From positions 11,691 through 75,690 of the forward strand of contig JAGCTZ010000120.1 of the NCBI GenBank assembly GCA_017963165.1: DNA of 64,000 nt, given 5' to 3'. Made by a program: the position numbers and the translations under genes. The notes below the pieces were generated by a model. It was not told the origin of the DNA, did no database searches, and saw only the letters and a program-made list of their open reading frames with translations. Of the stretch, positions 36,697 to 46,224 are shown one piece after another; position 1 is the first letter of the stretch, and each line of letters begins with the position of its first letter. This DNA comes from Treponema sp. (GTDB taxonomy: Bacteria > Spirochaetota > Spirochaetia > Treponematales > Treponemataceae).

Positions 36697-36721
36697 GCCC
36701 TTCGACAAGCTCAGGGACCCC
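36697..36721. repeat. Palindromic repeat (CTTCGACAAGCTCAGG orientation)
   Basis: A single intergenic copy with GCCC and GGGACCCC flanks, the reverse orientation of the last unit at 13801-13868. It separates the chemoreceptor stop codon from the ribosome-binding site of the barrel-protein gene. Confidence 0.8.
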
Positions 36722-36725
36722 ATTA

Positions 36726-38876
36726 TCAAACCTTAAACTGATCAATCTGGCTGCTTATATCATTAATAGAAGACTGCATTTGTGGTGCAATTGAACTAAG
36801 CTCGTTTCCGGACTGATTAATCTTGTCGGCTCCTGTTATGATTTTCTGCATGCTTTCCTTCATTTTGTCTGTTGCATCCTGAAGGTTCCTTATTTCTGCA
36901 AGAATAGACTGATTTCCTGTTGCCATTTCGTGGCTGGCAGAACGTACTTCTGTTGTTGTGTCATTCATTACATGCAAGGCTTCTCCAATCTGTTTTGAAC
37001 CGGAATTCTGTTCTTCCATTGCATCATGAATCTGACGTACAATATCATCTGTTGAATTAATAAGCTCTGCAACCTTTTTAAGTGCTTCGTAAGATTCTGT
37101 AGATGCGGCTACTACTTCCGAAACAGAGGTTACAATCTGTGCAAGCTGTTCGCTGATCTTGTTTGACTCGCGTGCAGAGTTGTCTGAAAGCTTTTTAATT
37201 TCATCTGCTACTACGCTAAAGCCTCGACCGGAATCTCCTGCATGTGCTGCTTCAATTGCGGCATTCATGGCAAGAAGGTTTGTCTGGCTTGCAATTTTTG
37301 CAATTACAAGGTTTGCACCCTGTAAGGCTTCGGACTGAGCTTCGATATCCTTAATTTTATTACTTACAACCTGCTGCTTTTCTACGCCGCTTGTTGTGTG
37401 TGCCAGAAGTGTATCAAAGGCTTCTGCCATCTGTTCAACAGATTTATTAACAGAAGCAATATTTCCAATCATCTGTTCAACTGCTGTAGAAGCCTGTGCA
37501 ACTCCGTTTGACTGGGTTTCAATCATTTTTTCGAGCGATTCAATGTTAGAAGAAATTTCTGTAATTGCTGTTGCTGTAAGAGAAACGCTTTCACCTTGAA
37601 TTACAATTTCCTTTTTAACATCTTCGATATTTGCATAAACTTCGGAAATAGAGGTAGAGGTTTCGACAATATTTGTACTCATTGCCGTTCCTACTGTTGT
37701 AAGGCTTTCCTTTGATTTTTTGATATCTGTAATTATGCCCTGCAATTTTTCTTCAAACTGATTAAAACCGCTTACAACCTGGCCAATTTCATCTTTGGAA
37801 TTATGTTCAATTCTTTGTGTAAGATCTGCGTTTCCTGTTGCAATTGTATTGATTGCATCCTTTACTTTTTTAAGAGGCTTCATGGAAAGGGTAATGATAA
37901 TTCCAAGTAATGCAACCGCACCAATTGTAAGAATTGAAATAAAGATAATAATTCCGTTTCTCATTGAATTAATGCCGGACTGGAAGTCGCTGTATGGAAC
38001 TACATTTATTGCAACCCATTTTGTGTCCGGTACACGTTCAAAAGCTAGAATATATGTTTCGCCCTTATCTTTATATTTTATAAGACCGCTTTGTTCTGTT
38101 TTTATTTTCTGGATTTCATTTATATATGCTTCATTTCCTGTTTCTAATGCATTTGCAAAAATACTTTCGGTTGTATATTCTTCAAGAACGGCATCTGGAG
38201 ACATAAGTCCTTCGGATGCGATTATAATACCAGGGGAGTGGAGTTCTGAATAAGCTTCGTTTTCTCCACCGGGACCGTCGTTTAAAGTTATAAGGAAGGC
38301 GGGTCTGTCGTTTCCTGCTTTATGATTTACTGCAAGCTTACTTATCTGAAGTCCGTCAATAACGCAGAAAAGAACGTTAATAATCTGATTGCTTTCATCA
38401 AAAACAGGAACTGAATAAAAAACTGCAGGAGCATTTGTTACCTTGTTGATAAATGGGTCTGTCTGGAAGCGGGCGGCTGTTTTGAATGGCTGTTTAAAAT
38501 AATTTCGTTCTGCAAAAGAAATCATTCTTGCACCGTTGTTAATCCAGGCATAGCCTTCTTTATCAAGAATACATACATCAATATAATCATCATCAAGAAT
38601 TGTAGCACCATAAATTGTATGTGTTTTATCAAGCAGGGAAATATCAGGATTTCGGATTTCGGGGAGGGCAGCAAGGGTTTCGAGCATTTTGAATTCTTTT
38701 TCATTGGAAGACTTTATGGAGTCTGCAGTCGCATGAACCGATTCAACAATCGACTTGGACATTTCATTTTCAAGACTTTTCTTAGCGCTTCTTATAGAAA
38801 TAACACCAATGCTGATGAATGAAATAATCATTACAACCAGAGAAATCAGACTGATTTTCAAACTTAAGCTTTTCAT
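36726..38876 (-). CDS. Methyl-accepting chemotaxis protein with Cache-type sensor
   Basis: A 716-residue transmembrane chemoreceptor. Membrane helices at about 7-28 and 310-335 enclose a periplasmic Cache-like sensor ('[19 protein letters not shown]', '[13 protein letters not shown]'). HAMP follows ('[21 protein letters not shown]'). The signalling domain contains the conserved hairpin tip '[20 protein letters not shown]' near 525-545. No C-terminal CheR-binding pentapeptide is seen (it ends DQFKV). Small molecules such as amino or organic acids are usual Cache ligands; the actual ligand is unknown. GGAGG lies just upstream of the start. It is divergent from cheA across a shared 194-base region with a promoter for each direction. 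Confidence 0.93.
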   Translation of the reverse strand: MKSLSLKISLISLVVMIISFISIGVISIRSAKKSLENEMSKSIVESVHATADSIKSSNEKEFKMLETLAALPEIRNPDISLLDKTHTIYGATILDDDYIDVCILDKEGYAWINNGARMISFAERNYFKQPFKTAARFQTDPFINKVTNAPAVFYSVPVFDESNQIINVLFCVIDGLQISKLAVNHKAGNDRPAFLITLNDGPGGENEAYSELHSPGIIIASEGLMSPDAVLEEYTTESIFANALETGNEAYINEIQKIKTEQSGLIKYKDKGETYILAFERVPDTKWVAINVVPYSDFQSGINSMRNGIIIFISILTIGAVALLGIIITLSMKPLKKVKDAINTIATGNADLTQRIEHNSKDEIGQVVSGFNQFEEKLQGIITDIKKSKESLTTVGTAMSTNIVETSTSISEVYANIEDVKKEIVIQGESVSLTATAITEISSNIESLEKMIETQSNGVAQASTAVEQMIGNIASVNKSVEQMAEAFDTLLAHTTSGVEKQQVVSNKIKDIEAQSEALQGANLVIAKIASQTNLLAMNAAIEAAHAGDSGRGFSVVADEIKKLSDNSARESNKISEQLAQIVTSVSEVVAASTESYEALKKVAELINSTDDIVRQIHDAMEEQNSGSKQIGEALHVMNDTTTEVRSASHEMATGNQSILAEIRNLQDATDKMKESMQKIITGADKINQSGNELSSIAPQMQSSINDISSQIDQFKV

Positions 38877-39035
38877 ATAATTTCCTCCTGTTACTCTTAA
38901 ACCCGACGTAATTCTATTATATACCCATTTGGGAAATAGGACTACATTTTAGTATCGGCAGATTTTTGCCTAAAAATAACAATTTTCGCGTTGTTTAAGG
39001 GATATTTAAATTTTTCATTTTTTTGTAGTTTTATC

Positions 39036-39063
39036 TTGAAAACTTGGATTTTCGGTATATAAT
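39036..39063 (+). promoter_or_regulatory. cheA operon promoter, predicted to give a leaderless transcript
   Basis: TTGAAA (39036-39041), 16 bases, TATAAT (39058-39063). Only seven bases separate the -10 box from ATG 39071, so transcription should begin at or next to the start codon. No Shine-Dalgarno is present. Confidence 0.65.
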
Positions 39064-39070
39064 AGATGTT

Positions 39071-41497
39071 ATGAGTGATTATCTTGACCCAAACAATGAG
39101 GAACTCTTAAAGGACTTTTTTGCAGAGGCAGAACAACAGGTTGAGCAGCTCGAAAGCAATATTCTTGTGATAGAGAATGATCCTTCTAATCATGAGGCTA
39201 TTGATGAAATATTCCGCGCTGCACATACCTTAAAAGGTGGTTCCGCTACTGTTGAAATGATGGAGTTGTCTCACTTTACACACTCCGTTGAAGATGTCCT
39301 TGATGAAATTCGTTCGGACAGAGTTTCAATTGATGAAGACGTTGTAGACTTATTGCTTACTTCAATCGATGTTATTAAGGCAATGCTTGAAGCAAGACAG
39401 AATGGTACTGTTTATGGTGAAAATATAGACAGTATAATAGAAAAGCTTAAGTCTTATATCCCTGAAAAGGGTGCTAAAGCCGCACCTAAAAAGGCTCCTG
39501 CTAAAGCAGCTCCTGTTGCACAGCCTGTTAAGGCCGCTCCTGCACCTGCTGCAGCACAAAGTGGAATTGAACTTCCACCAATGAGCGAAGATGATTATAT
39601 GGAGCTTAGAGCTGCATGTGAGGGTAGTCAGAGCCTCTGGTGTGTAGCTGTCAAATTTGATGAAAATAATCCTATGAATACTGTTGGTGGTATTCAGGTT
39701 TTTGCTGCTCTTAAGGCAGTGGGAAATGTTCTTAAAACTATTCCTGATTTTGATGCACTTTACGAAGATCAGTTCTATGAGAATGTTTTCTATTATCTGG
39801 CTTCTTCAGAAAAAGCAGAAACAATCGAGGATGCTTCTTTCTTGAGTGATGTAACTCTTATTACGGATGCACATATGCTTACAGATGATAATTATTCTTC
39901 GGAAGCAGCTGCCTCTACTCAGTCTAGTGAAGCTCCTGTCGCTGCTCCAGTTGCTCCTGCACCAAAACCGGCTGCAGCTCCAGCTCCTGAAGCAAAGCCT
40001 CTTGCAGGTCAGGCAAAGGCAGATGAAATCAACGAAAAAATTGCAGAGAAGAAAGCAGAAGCAAATCCGGAACAGAAAAAGGATGCTCCTGCAGGAACAG
40101 GTCATGTTCAGCAGGGTTCTATCCTCCGCGTAGATTCACGCCGCATCGACAATTTGCTGAACCTTGTATCAGAAGCTGTAATTATAAAGGCTTCTTTCAA
40201 CCAGCTTGCCGGTCAGACTGCAAACGAACTTGTTAAATTCCAGTCAGTTGAATCACAGTTCCGCGAAAGATTAAGAAGTCTTATTGATACTCTTCCTGCT
40301 TATCTGGAAGAGCTCCAGCGCGGAGTTCCATTAAATGATATTAAGAAACGCCTTGCAGATCAGTATGGTGACATGGGCAATATGTTTGACCAGTACGAAA
40401 CTGAATCAAAAGGCATTACCGGACGTTTCCGTTCTTACACACAGCAGCTTGGTACAATTGCAGGCGAACTTCAGGAAGGCGTAATGAAAATCCGAATGGT
40501 TCCAATCAATCAGATTTTCAGCCGATTCCCTCGTGTTGTGCGAGACCTTCAGCGTGATTTGAACAAGAAAATCAATCTGGAAATAGAAGGTGAGGATACA
40601 GAACTTGATAAGTCAGTAGTAGAAGATCTTCTTGATCCTATTATGCACTGTGTTCGTAATTCTGTTGATCATGGTATTGAAGCTCCAGAAGTTCGAAAAG
40701 CTGCCGGTAAACCAGAAACTGGTACTGTACTTCTTAAAGCATCTAACGAAGGAAACCTTATCGTTATTGAAATAAAAGATGATGGTGCCGGAATTGATGT
40801 AGAAAAGATACGTAAAAAAGCTGTTGAAAACGGTCTTATTCATCCGGATAAGGTTATTACAGATCAGGATGCTTATCAGCTTATCATGCAGCCAGGTTTC
40901 TCTACTGCAGATAAGATTTCTAATATTTCTGGACGCGGTGTTGGTCTTGACGTTGTAAAAACAATGATTAATAACATCAAGGGTAGCATTTCAATCAACT
41001 CCGTAAAGGGACAGGGAACTTCTTTCATCATAAAGATTCCTCTTACTCTTGCTATTATTCAGGGTCTGCTTGTTCGCGTTGGTTCAGAGATTTACTCTAT
41101 TCCTATTGCAAACGTTATCGAAAGTCAGTGTATCAATATCAATGAAATCAGCCATATTGATAACTACGAAATCATGAACGTTCGTAATGAAGTAATCAGT
41201 GTGCTTCGTCTTTCACGCCTGTTTAATATTCAGGAATCTCAGATGGGCGATGAATGTTATATAGTAATTGTTGGAACCCAGGAAAAGAAGATTGGTGTTA
41301 TGGTTGATGCGCTCATCGGCGAAGAGGACGTTGTAATCAAGCCTTTGCGCGACAAGTTTACCAATTCTCCGGGAATTGCCGGTGCTTCTATTCTGGGAGA
41401 CGGTTCTGTTTCGTTGATTATTGATGTCAGCCAGCTTCTTGATTTAGGCGTTAAACAGGAATTACTGGCCCAGGCAAATGCCAGGATGAACGGGTAA
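39071..41497 (+). CDS. cheA: Chemotaxis histidine kinase CheA
   Basis: An 808-residue CheA. P1 carries the phospho-accepting histidine (H52 in AAHTLKGGS). Ala/Pro-rich linkers flank a P2-like CheY-binding domain (about 175-285). The dimerisation region P3 is long, about 130 residues ('RIDNLLNLVSEAVI' to 'MKIRMVPINQIFSRFPRV'). P4 has the N-box 'HCVRNSVDHGIE' near 525, then 'DDGAGID' and 'GRGVGLDVV' near 575-625. P5 is the CheW-like coupling domain. An extended, unusual P3 matches what has been described for Treponema denticola CheA arrays. It heads the cheA-cheW/R-cheX-cheY operon. ATG 39071 is used; 39044 would need translation from DNA upstream of the predicted transcription start. Confidence 0.95.
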   Translation: MSDYLDPNNEELLKDFFAEAEQQVEQLESNILVIENDPSNHEAIDEIFRAAHTLKGGSATVEMMELSHFTHSVEDVLDEIRSDRVSIDEDVVDLLLTSIDVIKAMLEARQNGTVYGENIDSIIEKLKSYIPEKGAKAAPKKAPAKAAPVAQPVKAAPAPAAAQSGIELPPMSEDDYMELRAACEGSQSLWCVAVKFDENNPMNTVGGIQVFAALKAVGNVLKTIPDFDALYEDQFYENVFYYLASSEKAETIEDASFLSDVTLITDAHMLTDDNYSSEAAASTQSSEAPVAAPVAPAPKPAAAPAPEAKPLAGQAKADEINEKIAEKKAEANPEQKKDAPAGTGHVQQGSILRVDSRRIDNLLNLVSEAVIIKASFNQLAGQTANELVKFQSVESQFRERLRSLIDTLPAYLEELQRGVPLNDIKKRLADQYGDMGNMFDQYETESKGITGRFRSYTQQLGTIAGELQEGVMKIRMVPINQIFSRFPRVVRDLQRDLNKKINLEIEGEDTELDKSVVEDLLDPIMHCVRNSVDHGIEAPEVRKAAGKPETGTVLLKASNEGNLIVIEIKDDGAGIDVEKIRKKAVENGLIHPDKVITDQDAYQLIMQPGFSTADKISNISGRGVGLDVVKTMINNIKGSISINSVKGQGTSFIIKIPLTLAIIQGLLVRVGSEIYSIPIANVIESQCININEISHIDNYEIMNVRNEVISVLRLSRLFNIQESQMGDECYIVIVGTQEKKIGVMVDALIGEEDVVIKPLRDKFTNSPGIAGASILGDGSVSLIIDVSQLLDLGVKQELLAQANARMNG

Positions 41498-41509
41498 GGG
41501 GGCATGAGA

Positions 41510-42901
41510 ATGGAAGACACAAATGTAATTAAGACAGCAGAAGAATTGAACGACGCACTTCAGGAAAAGAAAGAAGCCGCAAGTTATGTTGACTTTAAGA
41601 TGGTTACTTTCTCCCTTGCCGAAAAGGATTATGCAATAGACATTATGTATGTAAAGGAAATTGCTAAAGCTGGACGCTTTACTTATGTTCCTAATACATT
41701 GCCTTTTGTTCTTGGTGTATATAACCTTCGTGGTGAAATTATTCCTATCCTTGACCTTCGTCTTTTCTTCAATATTGAAGTTCAGAAGCGCGATGAGAAA
41801 AAGCTTGAAAACCTTCTTATTCTTACTCTTGATGACCAGACTTTTGGTCTTGTTGTAGATAAGATTGATAAGGTAGTAGGTGTTCAAAAATCTACAATTC
41901 AGCCACCTCATCCTTTATTTGCAGATATTAATATTAAATATATCAGCGGTGTTGTAGAGAATAATAACAGACTCTACGTATTGCTTGATATATTAAGAAT
42001 ATTCGGTTCTAAAGATTCTGGCGATGCAAAAGAAGCTGCTGCAGAACAGATGGCAAAGAATGCTGCTATGCCTGCTCCTGCTCTTGGCAATGCTCAGAAA
42101 GCTGCTGCTCAGACACAAACTCGTGCTGCTCCGGCTGCAGCTGCTAAAAAAGAGGATCCGGCAAATCTCGACATTAAGTTCATTGCAGAAAGTCTAAAAA
42201 GCTACAAGAATTTTGACATGACTCAGATTAATCAGACCTGGGTTAAGAATCGTTACGCAGAATGGGCTAAAGAGCGTGGTGCAACTAAAACACAGCTCCA
42301 GTCTTCTGATGATGCCGATGCTTTCTTGTCAACTTTCTATTCATCATTTACGGGAACATGGTGGTCAAAAGACTATGCAGACAACATAAAGAACTTGTTG
42401 CCTGAAAACAACGCAAAGCAGATTGTTGTTTGGAATCCTGGCTGTGGAAGCGGTGTGGAAACATACTGTCTTGCATGTGTTCTTAAGAGCCGCTATCCTG
42501 ATGCAAAAATCCGTATTTATGCACAGGATGTTGACCTGCTTGGAGTTTCAAACGCAAGTCTTTTATCTGTTCCAGCTACTCTTGAAGGTACATGGCTGTC
42601 ACCTTATCTTACAAAGAAGGCTAATGGCGAAAGTACTTTTACTCAGGAGATTAAAGATAGTATAATGTTTGAGTATCATGATTGTAAGAACACAAATGTT
42701 CTTCCGATGCTTGATGTTATATTTGCCCGTGATTTCCTGTCTTTTGTAGACACTAAATCACAGGAGAGTATCCTTTCGGAATTCTTTGAAAAGATGAAAG
42801 GAAATGCCATTGCGATAGTCGGTGAAAACGAGATTATTCCTATGGCTTATGGTTTCGGCGAAACTAGTAAAGGTGCTATTACAGCATATACAAAAGATTA
42901 A
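41510..42901 (+). CDS. cheW: CheW scaffold fused to a CheR-like domain
   Basis: A 463-residue protein with an N-terminal CheW domain (about 20-170; 'YAIDIMYVKEI', 'GVYNLRGEIIPILDLR'). An Ala-rich linker leads to a C-terminal CheR-like methyltransferase fold (about 220-463; 'WNPGCGSGVETYCLAC' near 305-320, 'DVIFARDFLSFVD'). CheW couples CheA to receptors. A CheW with a CheR-like tail has been described as an array component in Treponema denticola. The SAM-loop motif is close to but not identical with CheR, so methyl transfer is uncertain and a structural role is possible. AAGGGGG is seven bases before ATG 41510, which I prefer over ATG 41504. Confidence 0.9.
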   Translation: MEDTNVIKTAEELNDALQEKKEAASYVDFKMVTFSLAEKDYAIDIMYVKEIAKAGRFTYVPNTLPFVLGVYNLRGEIIPILDLRLFFNIEVQKRDEKKLENLLILTLDDQTFGLVVDKIDKVVGVQKSTIQPPHPLFADINIKYISGVVENNNRLYVLLDILRIFGSKDSGDAKEAAAEQMAKNAAMPAPALGNAQKAAAQTQTRAAPAAAAKKEDPANLDIKFIAESLKSYKNFDMTQINQTWVKNRYAEWAKERGATKTQLQSSDDADAFLSTFYSSFTGTWWSKDYADNIKNLLPENNAKQIVVWNPGCGSGVETYCLACVLKSRYPDAKIRIYAQDVDLLGVSNASLLSVPATLEGTWLSPYLTKKANGESTFTQEIKDSIMFEYHDCKNTNVLPMLDVIFARDFLSFVDTKSQESILSEFFEKMKGNAIAIVGENEIIPMAYGFGETSKGAITAYTKD

Positions 42902-42913
42902 AAGGGGAATGAC

Positions 42914-43396
42914 ATGCGAGTAGAATATATTAACCCGTTTGTTGAAACTTCATTCAGAGTTTTACAGGAAGTTCTTGGTGGAGCAGAAGTAAAGCGCGGA
43001 GATTTGTATCTTAAATCGACAGCAATGCCAGTTATGGGTGTTGCCGCTTTGGTTGGTCTTGCAGGAGACGTAGAAGGTCGTGTTCTTTTTGATATGACAA
43101 ATGAAACAGCCTTGAATATTGCTTCTGCTATGAATGGCGAACAGCTTCCGTCTTTTGATGACTTGGCAAAAGCTACAATCAGTGAGCTTGCTAATCTTAT
43201 TACTGCTCAGGCTGTAACAAAGCTTCATGAGCTTGGTTTCAAGTTTGACCTTACACCACCAACATTGTTTGCAGGTCAGAAAATGGAAATTGCTGCTTTA
43301 GGTGGAACAACAGACAGCGTAGAAGCACTTATTGTTCCTCTTATTACAGAATTTGGAAAAATCGAAGTAAACGTTGCTATCAGGGAACGAGCTTAG
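42914..43396 (+). CDS. cheX: CheY-phosphate phosphatase CheX
   Basis: A 160-residue CheX. The CheC/CheX/FliY phosphatase motif is present in a single helix: E91 and N94 in SELANLIT. CheX dephosphorylates CheY-P and is the main signal terminator in spirochaetes, which typically lack CheZ. 'VMGVAALVGLAGDVEGRVLF' is the usual CheX core strand. It lies 12 bases after cheW and 17 before cheY; AAAGGGG precedes the start. Confidence 0.93.
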   Translation: MRVEYINPFVETSFRVLQEVLGGAEVKRGDLYLKSTAMPVMGVAALVGLAGDVEGRVLFDMTNETALNIASAMNGEQLPSFDDLAKATISELANLITAQAVTKLHELGFKFDLTPPTLFAGQKMEIAALGGTTDSVEALIVPLITEFGKIEVNVAIRERA

Positions 43397-43416
43397 TTTA
43401 TTTATAGGAGTTTATG

Positions 43417-43851
43417 ATGAAAACTATTCAGGATTATCCAACAATTAATGAACGTCCGCCAGAGGGTCTTAAAAGCGACGGAACAGCATTCAAAGTACTC
43501 GTTATAGATGACTCGATGTTCGTTGCCAAACAGCTTGGACAGATTCTTGCCAGCGAAGGTTATGATGTTGTTGCAACAGCCGTTGATGGTGCAGAAGGTG
43601 TAGCAAAATACAAGGAACTTTGTCCTCATGTTGACCTTGTAACAATGGATATTACAATGCCTAAGATGGACGGAATTACTGCACTTGAACAGATTATGGC
43701 TTTTGATAAAAATGCAAAGGTTGTAATGGTAAGTGCTCTTGGTAAGGAAGAGCTTGTAAAGAAATCTCTTATGCTTGGTGCAAAGAGCTATATTGTAAAG
43801 CCTCTTGACCGCAAGAAGGTTCTTGAAAGAATCTCTAAGGTTCTTGCCTAG
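43417..43851 (+). CDS. cheY: Chemotaxis response regulator CheY
   Basis: A 144-residue single receiver domain with a short N-terminal extension of about 24 residues. Phospho-acceptor D78 lies in TMDITMPKMDG, the acidic pair is in VLVIDDS, and the conserved lysine is K128 in IVKP. It should carry the signal from CheA to the flagellar switch of the periplasmic flagella. ATG 43417 is six bases from GGAG, better than ATG 43414. It is the last gene of the operon; an intrinsic terminator follows. Confidence 0.95.
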   Translation: MKTIQDYPTINERPPEGLKSDGTAFKVLVIDDSMFVAKQLGQILASEGYDVVATAVDGAEGVAKYKELCPHVDLVTMDITMPKMDGITALEQIMAFDKNAKVVMVSALGKEELVKKSLMLGAKSYIVKPLDRKKVLERISKVLA

Positions 43852-43889
43852 TAGCGATATTTCGCATACAAGTTTTTTTCCACATTGTT

Positions 43890-43919
43890 ATTGCCGGGCT
43901 TGACCCGGCAATCTTTTTT
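43890..43919 (+). terminator. Intrinsic terminator of the cheA-cheY operon
   Basis: ATTGCCGGG (43890-43898) and CCCGGCAAT (43904-43912) form a perfect nine-pair stem with a five-base loop, followed by CTTTTTT. Confidence 0.9.
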
Positions 43920-43951
43920 ATAAAATATCTTTTTTATAAAATGAGGTTCAC

Positions 43952-45532
43952 ATGAAATTTACACGACGTAGCGGTGTTTTACTGCATCCGACTTCTCTTG
44001 CCGGAACTCCTGGTATTGGAACAATTGGTAAGCCTGCTTACGACTTTATAGACTGGCTGGCAGATGCAGGACAATCTTTGTGGCAGATTCTTCCACTTGG
44101 TCCTACAGGCTATGGCGATTCGCCTTATGCTTCTTTTTCTACATTTGCAGGAAATCCTCTTTTAATTGATTTAGATTGTCTTGTAGAACGCGGTTGGGCG
44201 TGCAAAAAAGAAATTGCTCCACCTGAATATATTAAAAGCACAGGCAACGTAGATTTTGGTTCTGTTGTATGGTGGAAAATGCCTGTTCTTAAAGGTGTTG
44301 CACAAAACTTTTTGCAGAAGGCTGGTGACGAAGATAAAGCTCAATATAAAGCATTCTGCCGTTCAAAAAAATCGTGGCTTGATGATTATGCGCTTTTTAT
44401 GAGCATTAAAGCTTTTTACGACCAGAAGGCTGCACAGGAAAAACCTGCTTCTTCTATCTGGCATTCGTGGTGGCCTGAAAAGCTTGCGCTCCACGATAAG
44501 GACGCGCTTGCAAAATGGTATAAGGAAAACAAGTCGGACGTTGAAGTTTATAAGGTTATTCAATTTTTCTTTAATGAACAGTGGACTGCGCTTAAGAATT
44601 ATGCAAATGATAACGGCATAAGTCTTATTGGTGATATCCCGATTTTTGTTGCTCCCGACAGCGCCGATGTTTGGTCAAATCAGCCGTTGTTCCAGCTTGA
44701 TAAAAACGGAAGGCCTTTAAGTGTTGCCGGTGTTCCTCCTGATTATTTTTGCGCCGATGGTCAGCTTTGGGGAAATCCGCTTTACGACTGGACTGCAATG
44801 AAAAAGGATGGTTACCGCTGGTGGCTTGCCCGAATAAAGCGCGTTTTTGAACTTACAGATGTTCTTCGTATTGATCACTTCCGCGGCTTTGAAGCCTACT
44901 GGTCTGTCCCTTCAACCGAAAAAACTGCTATAAACGGAAAGTGGTGTAAAGGCCCGGGGTATGATTTGTTCAAGACTATAAAATCAAAACTTGGAGATAT
45001 TCCTGTTATTGCCGAAGACCTTGGTGTTATTACAGATGAGGTTCGTGCTCTTCGTGATCAGTGTGGCTTCCCTGGTATGAAGGTGCTTCAGTTTGCCTTT
45101 AGTACCGACGAAGCAAAACAGAATGGCATGGTAAATTATTTCCTTCCTCATATGTATGATACGGACAACTGCATAGTTTATACCGGTACTCATGATAATG
45201 ATACGCTTCAGGGCTGGCTGCTTAATCTGGGAGATGAACAAGCTTTGCTTGTTGCACAATATATTGAAGGCTGTGTAATGACTTTAGAAAAGGTTCGTGC
45301 AATTATAAAGTCTGGAAAGCTTAGAAAGGATATGATAAAGGCTATATTTGCTTCGAATGCAGTTTATGCGATTGTTCCTATGCAGGACTTAACCGGTATA
45401 GATAACAGTGGTCGAATGAATATGCCGTCTACAACAGGAACTAACTGGACCTGGCGCATGAATAAATCAGACCTTAAACAGAAAACTGCAGAAGAACTAG
45501 GATTCCTTGCAACCTTGTATGGACGTAATTAA
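43952..45532 (+). CDS. malQ: 4-alpha-glucanotransferase (amylomaltase, GH77)
   Basis: A 526-residue GH77 enzyme that transfers alpha-1,4-glucan segments in maltodextrin or glycogen metabolism, in the cytoplasm. Catalytic residues are in place: nucleophile D308 in LRIDHFRG, acid/base E355 in IAEDLG and D415 in GTHDNDT. 'GDSPYASFSTFAGNP' near the N-terminus is also a family signature. GAGGT precedes the start. Its stop overlaps by four bases the stop of the convergent response-regulator gene. The adjacent sugar-sensor-like histidine kinase may respond to carbohydrates, but direct regulation is not shown. Confidence 0.95.
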   Translation: MKFTRRSGVLLHPTSLAGTPGIGTIGKPAYDFIDWLADAGQSLWQILPLGPTGYGDSPYASFSTFAGNPLLIDLDCLVERGWACKKEIAPPEYIKSTGNVDFGSVVWWKMPVLKGVAQNFLQKAGDEDKAQYKAFCRSKKSWLDDYALFMSIKAFYDQKAAQEKPASSIWHSWWPEKLALHDKDALAKWYKENKSDVEVYKVIQFFFNEQWTALKNYANDNGISLIGDIPIFVAPDSADVWSNQPLFQLDKNGRPLSVAGVPPDYFCADGQLWGNPLYDWTAMKKDGYRWWLARIKRVFELTDVLRIDHFRGFEAYWSVPSTEKTAINGKWCKGPGYDLFKTIKSKLGDIPVIAEDLGVITDEVRALRDQCGFPGMKVLQFAFSTDEAKQNGMVNYFLPHMYDTDNCIVYTGTHDNDTLQGWLLNLGDEQALLVAQYIEGCVMTLEKVRAIIKSGKLRKDMIKAIFASNAVYAIVPMQDLTGIDNSGRMNMPSTTGTNWTWRMNKSDLKQKTAEELGFLATLYGRN

Positions 45533-46179
45533 TTTTTCGTCCATTCAATTGCCATCTGACGTAACTCGGCAGATGAACCGCAGTGTAGTTTAAGCTTGAT
45601 ATTCTCTTTGTGTGTATCTATAGTCTTAATACTCAAGTTTAATTTGTTTGCAATTTCTACTGTGCCAAGGCCTTTACCAATCAAAGTAAAAATCTGGAGC
45701 TGTCTGTCCGAAAGTGAAGAAATAAGATCAAAAGGTCCGGCTTTCTGAATTTCATCTTTGTTTTTAGAAAGCTCTTCCAGTCTTTCTTTTTCGCTTTCGC
45801 TCAGGTATATCTGACCGTTCATTACTGTTTCAATTGCAGTAGAAACATTTGTTTCGGCTTCCTGTTTCATTATATAACCGCGGGCGCCGGCTTTAAGGGC
45901 ACGTTCTGCATAAAAACGTTCGTCGTGCATCGAAAGCACTAAAACCTTTGTTTCAGGATTGATTGTAAGAAAATCCTTTATAAGCTCAAGCCCGTCTTCC
46001 TGTCCAAGATTTAAATCTACAATTGCGAGATCAGGTTTAAGCTCTTCAAACATAGAAAGGGCTTCCTGTCTGTTCTTTGCCATTCCAACAACCTTGTAAG
46101 AGGGCTGGGTTTCAATCAACTGAGAAAGTCCACGACTAAAAAGCGGATGGTCATCTATAATTAAAACTGAATATTCCAT
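45529..46179 (-). CDS. NarL/FixJ-type response regulator
   Basis: A 216-residue two-component regulator with a receiver domain (phospho-acceptor D55 in AIVDLNLG) and a LuxR-type helix-turn-helix (about 150-210; 'LSDRQLQIFTLIGKGLG', 'LSIKTIDTHKENIKLKL'). It is divergent from the histidine kinase at 46225, the obvious partner, because that kinase is of the HisKA_3 type that normally pairs with NarL-family regulators. TATTAT (46186-46191 on the opposite strand) ends six bases before the start, so the transcript may be leaderless. Confidence 0.92.
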   Translation of the reverse strand: MEYSVLIIDDHPLFSRGLSQLIETQPSYKVVGMAKNRQEALSMFEELKPDLAIVDLNLGQEDGLELIKDFLTINPETKVLVLSMHDERFYAERALKAGARGYIMKQEAETNVSTAIETVMNGQIYLSESEKERLEELSKNKDEIQKAGPFDLISSLSDRQLQIFTLIGKGLGTVEIANKLNLSIKTIDTHKENIKLKLHCGSSAELRQMAIEWTKN

Positions 46180-46212
46180 ACATATATAATATCACAAAAC
46201 TTAAAATAATTG

Positions 46213-46218
46213 TATAAT
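46213..46218 (+). promoter_or_regulatory. -10 box of the LacI-sensor kinase gene
   Basis: TATAAT ends six bases before ATG 46225, with no ribosome-binding site between. No convincing -35 box is seen. A divergent -10 for the response-regulator gene lies at 46186-46191, so both promoters share about 45 bases. Confidence 0.5.
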
Positions 46219-46224
46219 GTTTTT

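Noticed and set aside
36682..36729. N-terminal extension of the barrel-like protein
   Set aside because: It translates a palindromic repeat, and ATG 36681 has a well-spaced AAGGAG and begins the signal peptide.
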